Shown here: piece by piece, positions 62,017 to 64,000 of the stretch | Layout of the letters: each line of letters begins with the position of its first letter | How positions within the stretch are numbered: the stretch's first letter is position 1 | Assembly (NCBI RefSeq): GCF_016802725.1 | Contig: NC_052667.1 | Span: forward strand, 5,732,501 to 5,796,500 | From: Solenopsis invicta | Lineage: Eukaryota > Arthropoda > Insecta > Hymenoptera > Formicidae | Direction: 5' to 3' | DNA length: 64,000 nt | Position numbers and translations under genes: made by a program | Notes under the pieces: model-generated | Databases searched by the model: none | Told to the model about the DNA's origin: nothing | What the model saw: only the letters and a program-made list of their open reading frames with translations

Positions 62017-62632
62017 CGGTGAAAAAAAACTATTAACTTGACTAAATTTTTCGATTTTTTTTCTTCAATTCAAGTATTTAAGTTAAATATGTAAGTAGTT
62101 TACAAAAAATACACTCTCAGAGAAAAGTTATGTTTAAATTGATGAAATTGTTTTCTTAACTTGATTTTTTTTTAAGTAGAAGTAAAAAAAAATACTTATA
62201 AAGAAAATAAATATTTTTAATTTCGAGGAATGATGTTAACTTTTTTTTAAAGTAAATAAATTATTTGTTCAAATTTATTTAATTTGAAAGAAAAAATACT
62301 GACAGTAATTTAGTTGTTCTAGTTTTAAAAATATATTTCTTTTATTTAAAAAGATTTGCGTTGCACAACCAAACCATTTCTATTAATTCTAACAAAAAGA
62401 AACAGAAAAAAATGTTTTCAAATCAAAAAAACTTTTCTTTAACCGTACAGCAATGCACAAATTTCTTTGATTCAAACAAATATTTTTTGACTCGTAGAAA
62501 CTTTTCTCTAAGTGTATAAAAGCTTAAATTTAAGTTCAAATATTTTATGTTATAAATATATAAATACCTGAACTGGAGAAATTTAATCCAGTTGAAAAAT
62601 TTGGTCAAATTAACAACTTTTTTTTCTCAGTG
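62017..62632. mobile_element. Outer MITE split by an inner MITE
   Basis: Left piece (CGGTGAAAAAAAACTATTAA, then TTGACTAAATTTTTCGA and TTCAAGTATTTAA) pairs with the right piece (TTAATCCAGTTGAAAAATTT, TTAACAACTTTTTTTTCTCA) and matches the intact 147-bp MITE at 3,569-3,715. About 400 bp of a second element separates the halves. Confidence 0.75.
62112..62514 (+). mobile_element. Inner R1-family element, TA-flanked
   Basis: Starts CACTCTCAGAGAAAAGTTA and ends AACTTTTCTCTAAGTG, with TA on each side (62,110-62,111 and 62,515-62,516). Same family as 1-560 and 63,558-63,958. About 403 bp, no transposase. Confidence 0.75.
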
Positions 62633-62639
62633 TGTTATA

Positions 62640-63170
62640 ATATATTTTTCCACCTTACGACGCCATCGCGTCGCAGAGAGGCCTTCTTCAGGTCCGTTCG
62701 TGACCGAGCATAAAAGAAATTCAAGTCAAGTACTGCGATCTCCAGTGGATGCATTTATTGCTGAATTTTGGCGAAGCAGGCACGTATCTAATCTTCAAAG
62801 TCGACGGATTAATGCGCACGCGGAGCGCGAGTGTTTGCAGCACGGGATGGCGGGAGGGGGCTCCGATATCTCGCGATTTTATCTAACGCGCGATCGCGAA
62901 GGCGTGATCGTCGCCGGCTCGCGTTAGTCACCACGGTTGTAATTTACGCGACGTGCTATCGCGCGCGGCTTTCGTCACCCTGTTACGGCTGGCTATCGCA
63001 TAATAACGGTCTTCATGCACGGTAACGGTCGGGAATGTTGACCCTTAAAGGCGAAAGATAGCTCGGGCGCGAGAAGAAACAGCCGCGCGCGAGGAACCGA
63101 TCGCATCGGTTTTGCGATTTCCACGCGGAATGGAGAGACTCACAATCGGAATGAGAATCATTATTTATTA
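62640..63170. other. GC-rich patch, no gene assigned
   Basis: CpG-rich sequence with overlapping open frames on the + strand (62,592-63,025). No splice or homology support; possibly another promoter-type island. Confidence 0.35.
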
Positions 63171-63190
63171 AACGCATCGGGGCTACAGCA

Positions 63191-63295
63191 GAGTTTTTTT
63201 AATTCATCGATTGATCAATCGCATTATGCGCGAATGCAACTTTGCTCTGTGAAAGCTGCACAATGCGATTGATTAATCGATGAATTAAAAAACTC
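63191..63295. ncRNA. Strong 105-nt hairpin, structured-RNA or MITE candidate
   Basis: GAGTTTTTTTAATTCATCGA at the left pairs with TCGATGAATTAAAAAACTC at the right. The stem goes on through TTGATCAATCGCATTATGC against GCACAATGCGATTGATTAA. About 40 bp of stem with few mismatches, and a loop of about 25 nt. Size and shape fit a microRNA precursor or a minimal MITE. Confidence 0.55.
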
Positions 63296-63557
63296 ACCTT
63301 TTATCCCCTAAGGCGTAAAAACATTGTTACAAAAGACGAACGGTACAGTCGCTGCAATTATAAATGCAAGGTGCACAAATAAAGCAGATAATAAAGCCAT
63401 ATAAGAAAGATTGAGGCAATGAAAGGGAGAAAAAGTTCCTTTTCTTTTGCAAATTAGACTGACAGGCGTAATCTTTACGTCACGTGCGTTTTCAGCACGT
63501 TTCTTTTTGCGCTGCAAGAATATAATCTAGATCTCTCTGTCGCCACTGCGCCCGGCA

Positions 63558-63958
63558 AAAGGTTTCTTTGAATAAAAAAATAGTTCATTCAAAGAAATTT
63601 GTGCATCGTTATACGGTTGGAGAAAAGTTTCTTTAATTTTTTATTAAAATTAAAAAAATTAGTTTGTGCAACGCAAATCTTTCTTTTTTTTAAATGAAAG
63701 AAATATATTTTTGAAACTAGACCAAATTATTTCGTACATTTCAATGTCAATCCTTTCAAGGATTTACATTTACGTTAAAAAATTATTTGTATTTAAATAA
63801 TTTCAACGAATAATTTATTTACTTTAAAAAAAAACTAATGACGCTATTTCTTGAAATATGAAATAAATTTTTATTTTCCGCAAAGTAATTTTTACTTCAA
63901 CTGAAAAAAATCAAGTTTAAAAAAACGATTTTATTAATTTAAACATAATTTTTCTCCA
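63558..63958 (-). mobile_element. R1-family element, inverted copy
   Basis: Reverse complement of the 62,112-62,514 element with moderate divergence. Shared words include AAATTTCTTTGA, GAAATATATTTTT and TTATGTTTAAATT (as complement). Together with 1-560 this makes three copies in the window. Confidence 0.7.
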
Positions 63959-64000
63959 GGTTTATTAATTCTGCGTCATGGCCGCGGGTTTCTCGCGACT

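Noticed and set aside
1..64000. tRNA or rRNA genes
   Set aside because: I looked for T-loop GGTTCGANTCC-type words with paired flanks and found none convincing. A covariance-model scan would settle it.

Overview
The window looks like nuclear DNA of an insect, most likely a hymenopteran and perhaps an ant (inference). It is AT-rich, with CpG-rich islands, short introns with GT..AG sites, insect-type protein-coding genes, and many short palindromic DNA transposons (MITEs). There are no operons, no rRNA, no CRISPR array and no tRNA that I could recognise.

Four protein-coding genes can be reconstructed exon by exon. (1) A 110-residue secreted cysteine-containing protein on the + strand, three exons, 34,116-37,130. 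(2) Anamorsin/CIAPIN1 (Dre2), the cytosolic Fe-S assembly electron carrier, on the - strand, five exons, 39,240-40,728, 283 residues, with both Fe-S motifs intact. (3) Inositol-tetrakisphosphate 1-kinase (ITPK1) on the - strand, five exons, 44,271-46,801, about 355 residues. (4) A large charged, low-complexity protein on the - strand, 49,126-58,351 with unresolved 5' end, whose main exon is about 3.4 kb. Its tail carries SEGEL/SLGEV-type motifs, and it contains one unresolved reading-frame change near a poly-Thr tract. These genes are independent housekeeping or unknown functions; I see no shared pathway.

The left half is gene-poor. 1-18.5 kb holds AT-rich sequence, MITEs, a 1.1-kb terminal-inverted-repeat element (5,161-6,271), a TA-flanked MITE (6,783-7,074) and GC-rich islands that may be promoters of genes with distant exons. 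18,581-23,905 is a 5.3-kb imperfect palindrome. Each arm carries the same spliced-looking unit (a GC-rich first exon and a 39-nt second exon), pointing outward from a GC-rich centre made of nested smaller palindromes. A related-looking exon pair lies next to CIAPIN1 at 41.1-41.7 kb.

26,256-31,270 is a transposon nest. A pair of roughly 0.4-kb terminal inverted repeats encloses an array of about 164-bp monomers. A 2.7-kb fold-back Tc1-type element with broken transposase pieces is inserted into one monomer, flanked by duplicated TA.

The right end (58.4-64 kb) holds a probable promoter island, nested MITEs and a strong 105-nt hairpin. The best candidates for something undescribed are the 5.3-kb palindrome with twin divergent exon units and the self-amplifying TIR/array element.
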